This document shows, piece after piece, positions 25,275 through 34,140 of a stretch of DNA of 48,089 nt. Within the stretch, counting starts at the first letter, position 1. Every line of letters starts with the position of its first letter. The translations under genes and the position numbers were made by a program. Under the pieces are notes generated by a model. The model did no database searches, had not been told where the DNA came from, and worked only from the letters and a program-made list of their open reading frames with translations. Source of the stretch: Oscillospiraceae bacterium (GTDB taxonomy: Bacteria; Bacillota; Clostridia; Oscillospirales; Ruminococcaceae); the NCBI GenBank assembly GCA_017847885.1, contig JAGAUA010000056.1, positions 1 through 48,089 of the forward strand, read 5' to 3'.

Positions 25275-26063
25275 TTACTGCGGAGGCGGCATATCAAGCA
25301 TGAACATCTGAAGCGCGTCAAGCCACTTGTCCAGATAAGAGTCTATGAAATCCGAGAGGGGAATTGCTATCATAAACAGCATCAGAAATCCGAATGCTAC
25401 CTTTATCTGAATATTCAGCACCATTATCTGTATCTGGGGCACGGATTTCATAAGCAGACCCAGACAGAATTCCACGATAAGCTCCGCCGCCATAATGGGC
25501 ATTGCAAGCTTTATTACCAGCGCCAGCATAACAGAAAAATACGAAGCAATGTGATACCCCAGATCGGGATTGAACCAGCCGCTCCCTATGGGAATTATAT
25601 CGTATGACATAACGAAAAGCTGTATATACGACATATGCGCGTCAGTCACAAAGAAGTACAGATACAGTACAAAGGTAATGAGCGAGCCCATTATGGACAT
25701 CTGCACACGCGTCTCGGGGTCGAACACCTTTGCCATGCCGAGACCCGACTGCATATCCATTACCTCGCCTGCGACCTGCACCGAATAGAAAAACAGGTCG
25801 GTGATAAAGCCCATCACAACACCTATAAAACCCTCGCGGAGTATCATCAGCAGGTATACCCCTGCCCGGCTGCCCGTATCCACAGGCATGGGCTGAACTG
25901 TCAGAATAACTATGTAAGTAATAAAAATCGAAAGCCCTACTTTTACTATCGTGGGAATGTTTCGTCTTGACAAAACGGGATTGAATGCAAATATGCCAAT
26001 TATCCGTGAAAAAACCAAAAGGTCAGTCTCAAAGCTGCGAAACAGTACCACAAAGAAATCCAA
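25275..26063 (-). CDS. fliR: Flagellar export gate protein FliR
   Basis: 262 residues with six hydrophobic helices and the FliR block VLSRRNIPTIVKVGLS near the N-terminus. With FliP and FliQ it forms the helical export channel in the MS ring. The start codon is TTG, with AAGGAG 11 bp upstream. Unusually, 89 bp separate it from fliQ and hold a hairpin repeat (26095-26153), while most neighbours in this operon are tightly packed. Confidence 0.95.
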   Translation of the reverse strand: MDFFVVLFRSFETDLLVFSRIIGIFAFNPVLSRRNIPTIVKVGLSIFITYIVILTVQPMPVDTGSRAGVYLLMILREGFIGVVMGFITDLFFYSVQVAGEVMDMQSGLGMAKVFDPETRVQMSIMGSLITFVLYLYFFVTDAHMSYIQLFVMSYDIIPIGSGWFNPDLGYHIASYFSVMLALVIKLAMPIMAAELIVEFCLGLLMKSVPQIQIMVLNIQIKVAFGFLMLFMIAIPLSDFIDSYLDKWLDALQMFMLDMPPPQ

Positions 26064-26094
26064 GCTCTGTTACTCTCCTTTACGGGTTTATACT

Positions 26095-26153
26095 ATTTTC
26101 CACCGCTTTGCGGTGGGTGCGGCAAAGCCGTTCAATACTAATTCCGTCAAAAT
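26095..26153. repeat. Short copy of hairpin-string element C between fliQ and fliR
   Basis: CACCGCTTTGCGGTGGGTGCGGC, then AAGCCG, then TTCAATACTAATTCCGTC and AAAA, match element C at 15910-15972. The first 14-bp hairpin and 11 bp around 15935-15945 are missing here. The upstream TTTATACTATTT is also shared. The copy touches the fliQ stop codon, so it was inserted, or retained, in the middle of a conserved operon. Confidence 0.8.
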
Positions 26154-26437
26154 CACAGAACTGTCTGCGTGCTGACCTGATTTATCACGTCGAATATCCG
26201 AAGCACGAACGCCTGACAGGAATTCATCATCATCGGCGCAAGCAGCAAAAGCAGAACAACTATCGTCAGCGCTTTCGGCACAAAGGTCAGCGTTTGCTCG
26301 TGGACCTGAGTTGCCGCCTGGATAATGGCGATAACAAGACCCACAGCCATGCTTATAAGAAGAAGAGGCCCTGCAAGCTTTATAACAAGAATAAGCGCCT
26401 CTCTGAAAATATCAAGTACAATATCCTCGGTCAACAT
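26153..26437 (-). CDS. fliQ: Flagellar export gate protein FliQ
   Basis: 94 residues, two membrane helices (LVIKLAGPLLLISMAVGLVIAIIQAATQ and LTIVVLLLLLAPMMM), as in all FliQ proteins. It surrounds the FliP/FliR channel. GGAGG lies 9 bp before ATG. Its stop codon overlaps the end of a repeat copy. Confidence 0.95.
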   Translation of the reverse strand: MLTEDIVLDIFREALILVIKLAGPLLLISMAVGLVIAIIQAATQVHEQTLTFVPKALTIVVLLLLLAPMMMNSCQAFVLRIFDVINQVSTQTVL

Positions 26438-26453
26438 TAACGCTCACCTCCGT

Positions 26454-27392
26454 CTAAGTGTTGAAGCCCGTAACAAGCGAGCCGATGAGCAGTGACCAGC
26501 CGTCGCAGAGTATAAACAGCAGCAGCTTGAAGGGGATGGATACCGTTGTCGGCGGCAGCATCATCATACCCATTGACATCAGCAGCGTTGACACTATAAT
26601 ATCTATGACCAAAAACGGGATATACAGCAGGAAGCCTATCTCAAAGCCTATTTTTAACTCGCTCAGTATAAATGCGGGAACAACCAGCGTGAAGCTTACT
26701 TCCTTAACGAAATCCTCTTCGGTCTCCGCGGATATCTCCGTGTTTGTAAGTCCGAGGAAAAAGTCCATCGAATCGTTGCTTGTGTTTTTCAGCATCCACT
26801 CTTTAAGGGGCACGGAAGCCGCCTGAACTGCCTCGATCGACGTATATTCGCCGTTTTTGTAAGGCACGTAAGCGACCTCGTTCATCTCCTGCAAAACAGG
26901 ACTCATAATAAAAAGCGTCAGAAACAGCGCAAGACCTATCATGACCTGATTCGGGGGAGTCTGCTGAACACCCATTGCGTTTCTCAAAAGCGAAAAGGAA
27001 ATGATGATACGCGTAAAGCAGGTCAGCATTACCAGTATCGACGGTGCAAGAGAAAGTATAGTTATCAGCAGGATAAGGTCGATGGTGGTGGAGCTTTCGT
27101 TGATATTGAACTGCTCAAGCAGTCCCTCATTTGAAGTGCCGTCGGTCACAGGCTCGTTATAGGGAAGCGCCGTTGTGGTAACGGTCTCATCGGGAGCAGC
27201 CGTTTCCGCCTGAGTCTGCTCCGTCTGAGGAACGCTTGTCTCAAGGTTGGGTATGGTAGTCACCAACCCCGTTTCCTCCTGCGGCTCCGAAACGGCAAAG
27301 ACGGTTACGGATGACGCCGAAACAGCCATAACCGCGGCACACAAAATCGCGGAAAGCTTTTTTATGTACGGCTTAAAAATCATCTTTTTCAT
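26454..27392 (-). CDS. fliP: Flagellar export gate protein FliP with long N-terminal spacer
   Basis: 312 residues. The family core is typical (ITILSLAPSILVMLTCFTRIIISFSLLRNA; GVQQTPPNQVMIGLALFLT; MGMMMLPP). The first part is unusual: a signal peptide (LSAILCAAVMAVSASSVTVFA) is followed by about 65 residues rich in Thr, Glu, Pro and Gln before the first core helix. Most FliP proteins have a short linker there. ATG at 27392 is chosen for its GAGG site 9 bp upstream; it overlaps the fliO end by 20 bp. FliP forms the pore of the export gate. Confidence 0.93.
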   Translation of the reverse strand: MKKMIFKPYIKKLSAILCAAVMAVSASSVTVFAVSEPQEETGLVTTIPNLETSVPQTEQTQAETAAPDETVTTTALPYNEPVTDGTSNEGLLEQFNINESSTTIDLILLITILSLAPSILVMLTCFTRIIISFSLLRNAMGVQQTPPNQVMIGLALFLTLFIMSPVLQEMNEVAYVPYKNGEYTSIEAVQAASVPLKEWMLKNTSNDSMDFFLGLTNTEISAETEEDFVKEVSFTLVVPAFILSELKIGFEIGFLLYIPFLVIDIIVSTLLMSMGMMMLPPTTVSIPFKLLLFILCDGWSLLIGSLVTGFNT

Positions 27393-27783
27393 TCCGTCCG
27401 TCCTCTTTATATTTGGTATCCGCGCCGCTGTCCGTTCCCTTGCTTCTTTCCGCAAAAGCCTTTTTCAGATTTTGCATAAAGCTGCTTTCGCCCTCTGCCA
27501 CGCTTTCGGGCAGGACAAGGTCGGATGCGTCCAGGTCGCAGATCTTGCTTACAGCGTTAGGCGTTACGCCAAGAAGCATTATCCTGCTTCCCACGGTAAC
27601 GATCATTAGCTGCTTATCCGGCGCAATGCTGACACACTCGTTGATCTTCACCGAGCGTTGAGCCGTACCGAAGCTGCCCTGACGGTAATGCTTGTTAAGC
27701 CATCTTCCGCCGTAATACATAAGAAACAGCAGCCCGATTATACCCAGCAGCGCACAGACAACGGTAATTGCCTCATCTATCAT
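27373..27783 (-). CDS. fliO: Flagellar biosynthetic protein FliO
   Basis: 136 residues: one N-terminal membrane helix (VVCALLGIIGLLFLMYYGG), then the small cytoplasmic FliO domain (VKINECVSIAPDKQLMIVTVGSRIMLLGVT), and a polar, acidic tail. It helps FliP assemble. The start is 2 bp after the cheY stop (TAATAATG), so translation is probably coupled. It overlaps fliP. Confidence 0.92.
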   Translation of the reverse strand: MIDEAITVVCALLGIIGLLFLMYYGGRWLNKHYRQGSFGTAQRSVKINECVSIAPDKQLMIVTVGSRIMLLGVTPNAVSKICDLDASDLVLPESVAEGESSFMQNLKKAFAERSKGTDSGADTKYKEDGRNEKDDF

Positions 27784-27785
27784 TA

Positions 27786-28148
27786 TTAGCCGAGAACCTT
27801 CTGAACAGTCTGGAGAATTCTGTCAGCCTTAAAGGGCTTAACGATAAAGTCGAGAGCGCCAAGCTTGATAGCCTCAACAACCATGGATTCCTGACCCATA
27901 GCAGAGCACATAACTATCTTTGCGCCGGGGTCGGAAGCCTTGATGTCTCTGAGAGCCTCTATGCCTGTCTTATTGGGCATAGTGATGTCCATGATAACAA
28001 GGTCGGGCTTTTCGGCAGCATATGTATTGCACGCGATCTCGCCGTCGGCAGCTTCAATAATGTTTGTATAGCCGTTCTTGGTAAGAGCGTCCTTGATCAT
28101 CATTCTCATGAAAGCAGCGTCGTCAACAAGCATAATTTTCTTATCCAT
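27786..28148 (-). CDS. cheY: Chemotaxis response regulator CheY
   Basis: 120 residues, a single receiver domain with all functional residues: acidic pair D9/D10, phospho-acceptor D54 (VIMDITMP), S82 at the switch Ser/Thr position and K104. Phosphorylated by CheA, which is not in this window, it binds the FliM/FliY switch. It is encoded between fliY, its phosphatase, and fliO, as in Bacillus. Confidence 0.95.
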   Translation of the reverse strand: MDKKIMLVDDAAFMRMMIKDALTKNGYTNIIEAADGEIACNTYAAEKPDLVIMDITMPNKTGIEALRDIKASDPGAKIVMCSAMGQESMVVEAIKLGALDFIVKPFKADRILQTVQKVLG

Positions 28149-28229
28149 AATAATCTCCGTTTCTCCGCCCTGAAAAAATTATTTATATGCGGAAGCGGCG
28201 GGCGGCGCCGTATCCGTCAGACAGGGGTA

Positions 28230-29552
28230 TTATTCCTTTCCTCCCAAAGATTCGAGGAATTTAGACTTGATTATTTCGGTAATTCTCACCGCAAAGTTGT
28301 CGTCAATAACAACAACGTCGCCCTTTGCGATAAGGTTGCCGTTTACGATGATATCCACAGGGGCACCTGCCTGGCGTTCAAGCTCGATGATAGTGCCCTG
28401 CGTAAACTCCAGTATCTCTTTTACCTTCTTGACCGCCGAGCCTATCTCAACGGTAACGTTCAGCGGAACGTTCATCAAAAGCTTGAGGTTGTCGTTCTGC
28501 TCCTGAGTAAGGCTTGAGTTTTTATATGTAGCAAAGCTCTGGAACTGAGCAGGCTGGATATTGACCGCAGGTGCAGGCTGGGGATAACCCTGCTGGGGAT
28601 ACATACCCTGAGGGTAGCCCTGCTGGGGGTAACCCTGCTGCATATACATCGCCATATTCGGGTCGGGGTAGCCCATAGGCTGACCGTAAGGCATCTGGGG
28701 CATTGCGCCGTTCATGGGCATTCCGCCCTGAGGGGGCATACCCTGCTGAGGAGCCATAGGCTGGGGTGCAGGCGCAGGCTGGGAAGCCGGTGCAGCTGCC
28801 GAAGCGCCGCTGAGAAGCTTTTCTATTTCCTCCTGGGAAAGCGTTCCGCCGCCCGAAGAAGAATCTGCAGATGAAGGTGCGGGAGCCGGTGCAGGCTCGG
28901 GCTCGGCTTCATCAATGCTGTCCATAATATTGTTGTAGCCGAGCATCATCTTTTCAGCCATTTCCTTGGCAAGCTCGATAGTCAGAACGGATATGAACTC
29001 CGATTTGATAACGCCGTCAATGGTAAGGTCAAACTTTACCGTACAGATATAATCGTTGTCGGCGATGTTGTATATCTCGCTTTGTACCGTGTTGTTTCCG
29101 TCCTGAACGATAGCCTCGGGAGTGGAGATATCCACCGTAGTTTCGATTATCTCCGACAGCGCCGTAGCGGACGCACCCATCATCTGGTTCATGACCTCGC
29201 ACACGGCGGATATGTTCATCTCGTCAAACTGGAAATCGTCCGTTACCTCCGGCGGCAGACCCATAAGCTGGTTAAGGATAAGCTGAACGTCGTTCTGCTT
29301 CAGCACCAGCACGTTCTGACCCGAAACGCCTTGAGTGTACTGTATCCGTACCATGATAGAAGGCTCAAGCTCGGGAAACGCCATTTCGCTTGCCTTGACA
29401 ATGCTTACCTGCGGAGTGGTGATCCAAACCTTAGCCGAAAGCATATTTGAAGCTGCCGTTGCCGCAGAGCCCATTGTAATATTCATTATTTCGCCGATGG
29501 CGTCCTTTTCGACATCGCCGAAACCGTCAATGACAATTTTATCATCGCTCAT
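28230..29552 (-). CDS. fliY: Flagellar switch protein and CheY-P phosphatase FliY
   Basis: 440 residues. Residues 1-205 are a CheC-like phosphatase with two centres (D17-E21-N24; S115-E119-N122, ISAVCEVMN). Residues about 350-430 are a FliN-type C-ring domain (NVPLNVTVEIGS...VDIIVNGNLIAKGDVVVID). Between them lies a 130-residue Pro/Gln/Met/Gly-rich linker with several GYPQQ/GYPQ units. A FliM-type CheY-binding motif, LSQEEIEKLLSG (238-249), is in the linker, whereas Bacillus FliY carries its copy at the extreme N-terminus. No separate fliN was found. It follows fliM and precedes cheY. Confidence 0.95.
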   Translation of the reverse strand: MSDDKIVIDGFGDVEKDAIGEIMNITMGSAATAASNMLSAKVWITTPQVSIVKASEMAFPELEPSIMVRIQYTQGVSGQNVLVLKQNDVQLILNQLMGLPPEVTDDFQFDEMNISAVCEVMNQMMGASATALSEIIETTVDISTPEAIVQDGNNTVQSEIYNIADNDYICTVKFDLTIDGVIKSEFISVLTIELAKEMAEKMMLGYNNIMDSIDEAEPEPAPAPAPSSADSSSGGGTLSQEEIEKLLSGASAAAPASQPAPAPQPMAPQQGMPPQGGMPMNGAMPQMPYGQPMGYPDPNMAMYMQQGYPQQGYPQGMYPQQGYPQPAPAVNIQPAQFQSFATYKNSSLTQEQNDNLKLLMNVPLNVTVEIGSAVKKVKEILEFTQGTIIELERQAGAPVDIIVNGNLIAKGDVVVIDDNFAVRITEIIKSKFLESLGGKE

Positions 29553-29605
29553 TGTTAGTAACCATCCTTTCAGTTACACGGATATTAGATGCACACTAAT
29601 CCCGT

Positions 29606-30616
29606 TTACTTACCCAAATCCTTGTATATGTTGTCAATTTTCACAGCTTTTTTATTATTTTTTATGCCAAGCTTTCCGTCAAACCACAGATTATCTCCGA
29701 TCTTGACGTTAACGTTGCTGTCGATAGGCATATTAAGCGGAATAACATCGTTTACCTGCATGGTCAGTACATCGTACAGATCCAGCTTTGTTTCGCAAAG
29801 GACGGCGTCGACCCGAAGCTCCGAGTCCTTGATCGCCTCAAGAAGGGAGACCCGTCTTTCTTTTTCTCTTTTCGGGTCAAGCTTTTTGGTGGTTCTTGAC
29901 CATCTGTCGCCGAATTTTGACATGATAGATTCCAGATTCATTGCAGGAACGCAGAAGGTCATAGTGTTTTTAACGTCCTTTATCTCCATTTCCAGAACCA
30001 CAAGGATAACTACCTCGTCGGGAGAAATAGACTGCATAACTCTGGCGTTTGTTTCGATCGTGGTGATCGTCGGGTTGATATCTATGTAAGTTCCCCAAGG
30101 GTCCTTGAGGAGTCCCGCCATTTTGTTCAGCACCGTTGAGAACAGCCCTACCTCTATTTCGGTAAAGTCCCTGTTCTGCTCTATGTATGCGCCGCTGCCG
30201 CCCATAAGGCGGTCCATCATGGCATATGCGATAGGGTTTGAAACCTGCATGATACAGTTTGTTTCAAGAATGTCGTCATCGGTTATACCCATGTTTATCA
30301 TGGACATCATAACGTAGTCAGGAAGCGCGTTGTTAAATTCGTAATAGAGCTGCTCCTCTATCTGAAGTACCTCTACCTTGCAGAAAATTCTCATAAGTCC
30401 CGTCAGATACGACGAAAGGACTCTGGAATAGTTCTCGAAAATTCCGTCTATAACTTTAAGCTGCTCTTTTGTGAATTTTTTCGGCATCTTAAAGTCGTAG
30501 TTCTTTATTTTCTGCTCCTTGGCTTGCTCCTCTATCTCTTCAAATGCCTTTGAGCCTTCGGAGGAGAAGCTGTTCAGCAGCGCGTCAATCTGGCTTTGTG
30601 ACAGTACGTCAGCCAT
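29606..30616 (-). CDS. fliM: Flagellar motor switch protein FliM
   Basis: 336 residues. The N-terminal CheY-P-binding peptide is LSQSQIDALLNSF (5-17). The middle domain includes MGGSGAYI and TEIEVGLFSTVLNKM, with a GGxG segment used for FliG contact. The C-terminal FliN-like domain ends in KLGIKNNKKAVKI. It forms the C-ring wall with FliG and FliY. It lies 23 bp after motB; the fliL gene usually found between them is absent. Confidence 0.96.
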   Translation of the reverse strand: MADVLSQSQIDALLNSFSSEGSKAFEEIEEQAKEQKIKNYDFKMPKKFTKEQLKVIDGIFENYSRVLSSYLTGLMRIFCKVEVLQIEEQLYYEFNNALPDYVMMSMINMGITDDDILETNCIMQVSNPIAYAMMDRLMGGSGAYIEQNRDFTEIEVGLFSTVLNKMAGLLKDPWGTYIDINPTITTIETNARVMQSISPDEVVILVVLEMEIKDVKNTMTFCVPAMNLESIMSKFGDRWSRTTKKLDPKREKERRVSLLEAIKDSELRVDAVLCETKLDLYDVLTMQVNDVIPLNMPIDSNVNVKIGDNLWFDGKLGIKNNKKAVKIDNIYKDLGK

Positions 30617-30639
30617 ATCTTTGCATCCATCCTTTATAA

Positions 30640-31578
30640 TTAATCGGCAGCCCTCATACCTGCAAGGGCTTCTTCCTTGGAAACATAAACTCTGTTGGGG
30701 TCGGAGCGCCCTGCGTCGATATTATCCGCAGCAGGCTCTTCCGGGATACCTCCGCTCTGAGCGGAGCTTCCCTCGGGATCGGAATACTGAACGAAGCCTG
30801 CGCCGTACTCCAGATTGAACAGCTCCTGAATAACCTCGGGATCTGTGAAATCCACATCGTTTCTGATAAAGACTATCTCAACGCGTCGGTTCTGGCGTCT
30901 GCCCTCTTCGGTATCGTTTTCGTCAACGGGGCGGTACTTACCGTAGCCTGCCGAAGAAAACTTGTCGGGGTCGCAGGCGTCAAGCCCGATCATATAGTTT
31001 ATAACAGCGTTTGCACGTCCCGAAGAAAGCTTCCATTCGTTTACATCCGAATTTGCAGCTCCCGCGGTGTGTCCGCTGACTTTTATCGCATGAATGCGCT
31101 CATTTACCGAGCGGATACCGTCTGAAATAATGTCGAGTATGTATTTGCCCTCGTCAAGCAGCACATCACTGTCGCCTGCAAAGAAAATATTATCCCTAAA
31201 GCGCATATAAACGCCCGTGTTGGACATTTCCACGCTTACACTGTCCTGAAGCTCGTTTGTCACGATAACTTCCTTGAGGTACATGAAGAAGTCCTCGAAA
31301 TCAATGATCTCTCCGTCTATCTCCTCGACCTCGGGAATGGTGTCGTCATAGACCGCCGTCGGGTCGTTTTCGGGAACAGGCTCACCGACAACGCGTATCT
31401 CGGTATCGGCAATTTTTCCCTTTGAAAAAGCTTCGGCAATATACTGCCACTTGCTTGAGTCCATAGAGGACATTGAGTACAAAAGAACGAAGAACGTAAG
31501 CACCAGCGTTATCATGTCGCCATAGGTGTCCATCCAGCTGCCGCCCTCTTCTTCCTGGGACTGTCTTTTTCTTGCCAA
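30640..31578 (-). CDS. motB: Flagellar stator protein MotB
   Basis: 312 residues. One membrane helix near the N-terminus carries the proton-binding aspartate D21 (TYGDMITLVLTFFVLLYSMS), with the expected WMDTYGD context. The periplasmic-side OmpA/MotB domain has ISDGIRSVNERIHAIKVSGHT and RANAVINYMI...FSSAGYGKYRP...NRRVEI for peptidoglycan binding. About 60 acidic residues follow the domain and are not typical. The start is TTG, with a G-rich ribosome site (GGGGG) 6 bp upstream. It has its own candidate promoter (31692-31664) apart from motA. Confidence 0.95.
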   Translation of the reverse strand: MARKRQSQEEEGGSWMDTYGDMITLVLTFFVLLYSMSSMDSSKWQYIAEAFSKGKIADTEIRVVGEPVPENDPTAVYDDTIPEVEEIDGEIIDFEDFFMYLKEVIVTNELQDSVSVEMSNTGVYMRFRDNIFFAGDSDVLLDEGKYILDIISDGIRSVNERIHAIKVSGHTAGAANSDVNEWKLSSGRANAVINYMIGLDACDPDKFSSAGYGKYRPVDENDTEEGRRQNRRVEIVFIRNDVDFTDPEVIQELFNLEYGAGFVQYSDPEGSSAQSGGIPEEPAADNIDAGRSDPNRVYVSKEEALAGMRAAD

Positions 31579-31663
31579 AGCTATTCCCCCTTTCGGCGTT
31601 CCGCAAATACGGAAATCATTATTTTGCAGACGCTTTTACAGCGTGCAAAAAAGGCTTAAAGAC

Positions 31664-31692
31664 ATTATAACATATTTCCTAAAAAATTTAAA
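31664..31692 (-). promoter_or_regulatory. Candidate internal promoter before motB
   Basis: On the minus strand: -35 TTTAAA (31692-31687), 17-bp spacer ending in TGT, -10 TATAAT (31669-31664). It lies in a 180-bp, AT-rich gap between motA and motB, the largest gap in this part of the operon. Confidence 0.5.
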
Positions 31693-31758
31693 GTATATTT
31701 CAGCAAAATCTTTGTAATTTATCAACTTTTTTTCCTTTCGGCGGAAAAAGCCGCTTGA

Positions 31759-32559
31759 TCACGCGCTTTCGGAGGACTCCGCCGCTGCCTTTTTAGGCGT
31801 ATGGGAGGAAGGAAGCATCATTCTGAGCTTTTCTTCAACGTAACGGGGGTTAGCGCCGGAAATGATTGCCAGAGTACCCTCTTCGATTATCTGGAGGCAG
31901 AGAATTTCCTGATTATGGTTATATTTACAAAGGTTACCGATAGGCGAGAAGATAAGGTGGGCGAGGATACAGCCGTAGAAGGTCGTAACCAGCGCCGTGG
32001 ACATGCTGGAACCCAGCGTTGCCGCAGAGTTAGGGTCGGTAGGGTCAAGGCTGGCAAGCATGTTGATAAGACCAACCAGCGTACCGATCATACCCATGGC
32101 AGGAGCTATACCCGCAGCCTTAGGCCACAAAGCAAAGTTGCTCTCGTGTCGCTCGCACACAAAGTTGATGGAGTCGTCAAGCATACTTTTTACCTTGTCC
32201 GAGTCGTTTGCGTCAACGATAAGCATGAGCGCCGACTTCATGAACGGGTCGGGGCAGGCGTTTGCAGCCTCTTCAAGAGCAAGGATACCCTTCATACGCG
32301 CGGTCTTACAGTGTTCAACCATCTGATTTATGTACTTGTCCGGGTCGTATTTGGGAGGAAGAAACGCGATTTTCAGCATTTTGGGTATCTTTGACAGTAC
32401 TGATACGGGGTAAGTAAAGATGATAGCACCGATAGTACCGCCCACAACGATAGCAATTGAAGCCGGGTCAATGAAGCCTGAAAGCTCACCGCCTGACATG
32501 ATGCCCCAGACAATAAGTCCGAAGGCAAGCACAAGACCTATCAAACCTGAAATATTCAT
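31759..32559 (-). CDS. motA: Flagellar stator protein MotA
   Basis: 266 residues from ATG at 32559 (GGAGG 8 bp upstream; an upstream TTG overlaps that site). Four membrane helices are present. The cytoplasmic loop contains the conserved basic/acidic segments that touch FliG. The late helices carry the two functional prolines (GMIGTLVGLINMLASLDP and CILAHLIFSPIGN). With MotB it forms the proton-driven stator. Confidence 0.95.
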   Translation of the reverse strand: MNISGLIGLVLAFGLIVWGIMSGGELSGFIDPASIAIVVGGTIGAIIFTYPVSVLSKIPKMLKIAFLPPKYDPDKYINQMVEHCKTARMKGILALEEAANACPDPFMKSALMLIVDANDSDKVKSMLDDSINFVCERHESNFALWPKAAGIAPAMGMIGTLVGLINMLASLDPTDPNSAATLGSSMSTALVTTFYGCILAHLIFSPIGNLCKYNHNQEILCLQIIEEGTLAIISGANPRYVEEKLRMMLPSSHTPKKAAAESSESA

Positions 32560-32606
32560 AAAAAAGTCCTCCAATAAGTAATTTCTCTATGAAAAAGCTT
32601 AACGCA

Positions 32607-32810
32607 TTATTCTCTTGATTCTTTGAACTCGGTATAGCATTGTCTGCGGAATTCCGCAGCCTTTTCCAGTATCTCCGAAGCGGATTCCTGCACAAGGTAT
32701 CTGTGACCGTTCTGCATAGTCACAACGGTATCGGGAGCTTCCTCAGCCATTTCGATAAAATTCTCGTTTATTATTATAGTTGTTCCGTTTATCCTTGTCA
32801 ATGTTATCAT
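32607..32810 (-). CDS. flbD: Flagellar protein FlbD (SwrD-like)
   Basis: 67 residues. The pattern MITLTRINGTTIIINENFIEMAEEAPDTVVTMQNGHRYLVQES matches FlbD, a small cytoplasmic protein encoded between flgE and motA in Firmicutes and spirochaetes. In Bacillus the homologue SwrD increases flagellar power for swarming. The ribosome site is weak (AGGGA). A 168-bp gap before it, after flgE, holds an imperfect hairpin but no gene. Confidence 0.9.
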   Translation of the reverse strand: MITLTRINGTTIIINENFIEMAEEAPDTVVTMQNGHRYLVQESASEILEKAAEFRRQCYTEFKESRE

Positions 32811-32978
32811 AGCCGGTCCCTTTCTTTTTGTATATTTATCTCTTTTTATACAGTTTGTAATATCATCGGCTGTATGCGGAACGGAACAACCCGCTCCGCA
32901 GCTGCCGAAAAAAGTTTTAAGGGATATTTTTCATGGACAGCAAGCCCGCCAAAGCTCTAAGTCCGTTTAAAAGGGGGA

Positions 32979-34019
32979 TTATCTCTTGAGGTTTACAAGC
33001 TCTTCAAGCATGGAGTCGGAGGTGGTGATGATTCTTGCGTTAGCCTGATAGCCTCTCTGTGTAACGATCATGTCGGAGAACTCGTTTGCAAGGTTTACGT
33101 TGGACATTTCCAGCTTGTTGGACTGAATAGTCTTAGGTGCGCCCTGGTCAAGACCTGCTCTCTTTATTTTTGCCATGCCCGAAGCGGCTGTCTCAACAAA
33201 TGAGGTGTTGCCGTCCTCTGCAAGACCCTCCATGTTGTCAAATACAGCAACGTCAATTCTTGCAATAGTCTTGAGCTGGCTGTTGTATGTTACCGAAATA
33301 GTGCCGTCCTTACCGATATTGAATGAAGAAAGGTCAGCATATGTAAGCTTGGGGGTCTTACCCGGCCAAGCCTTGTTGATAAGCTCGTTGATATTGATAA
33401 TGTTTGCGGAAGTAAGGTCGCCTGCGGTGATAAGGTCGTCGTAGCCGTCATGGCTGCCGCTTCCGTTTCCGCCGTTTGTGATGTTGCACGCTCTCAAAGC
33501 AGCCGCGCTTGCGTCGCCAATAGCGTTAAGACCGTCATCGGTATTGCAGGTACCCATAACGAACGCGTTGCCTGCAACGAGGTTGCCTGCGCTGTCTATG
33601 CTGAGATTGCCCATTCTGGTGTATGTAGTAGTGGAGGGCGCAAGCGCATAGGTGTTGAGCAGACCTGTCGCAGCGTCGCGGGTCAGCTGTGAGCCGTCAA
33701 ATGTTGATGTTACGAAGAAGCCGTCGCCGTTGATAGCAACGTCGAGAACTCTGTTTGTACCTTGAAAGTTTGACTGGGACATATCCTTGTCGATAGAACC
33801 AAGCTGAACGCCGTAGCCGACAGTTGAGGGGTTGTTTCCTGCGAAAGCGCCCGAGCCTGCGGTCTCGCCGATAGCTGTCTGATAGTAGATATCGCGGAAG
33901 GTTGTTCTTGAGGACTTAAAGCCGTGAGTATTAACGTTTGCGATATTGTTACCGATAACGTCCATTCTTGTCTGGTGGGTAGTAAGTCCGGATACGCCGG
34001 AGTAAAGTGATCTAACCAT
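32979..34019 (-). CDS. flgE: Flagellar hook protein FlgE
   Basis: 346 residues from ATG at 34019 (AAGGAG 10 bp upstream; an in-frame TTG at 34025 is too close). The N-terminal hook signature is [33 protein letters not shown] and the C-terminal coiled-coil is [29 protein letters not shown]. The middle carries surface domains ([21 protein letters not shown] ...). Exported without a signal peptide, it builds the hook under the FlgD cap, to a length set by FliK. Confidence 0.95.
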   Translation of the reverse strand: MVRSLYSGVSGLTTHQTRMDVIGNNIANVNTHGFKSSRTTFRDIYYQTAIGETAGSGAFAGNNPSTVGYGVQLGSIDKDMSQSNFQGTNRVLDVAINGDGFFVTSTFDGSQLTRDAATGLLNTYALAPSTTTYTRMGNLSIDSAGNLVAGNAFVMGTCNTDDGLNAIGDASAAALRACNITNGGNGSGSHDGYDDLITAGDLTSANIININELINKAWPGKTPKLTYADLSSFNIGKDGTISVTYNSQLKTIARIDVAVFDNMEGLAEDGNTSFVETAASGMAKIKRAGLDQGAPKTIQSNKLEMSNVNLANEFSDMIVTQRGYQANARIITTSDSMLEELVNLKR

Positions 34020-34140
34020 TTTCAATGCACTCCTTAAATAAATTTCAAAGTGCTGACCTGTTTCCGTCCGTCAATCGGTCGGGACGGAGCGATTTCCTTT
34101 CGGTCCGATCGTTTCGGTCAGCCGTGCCTTGTTCAAAGGC

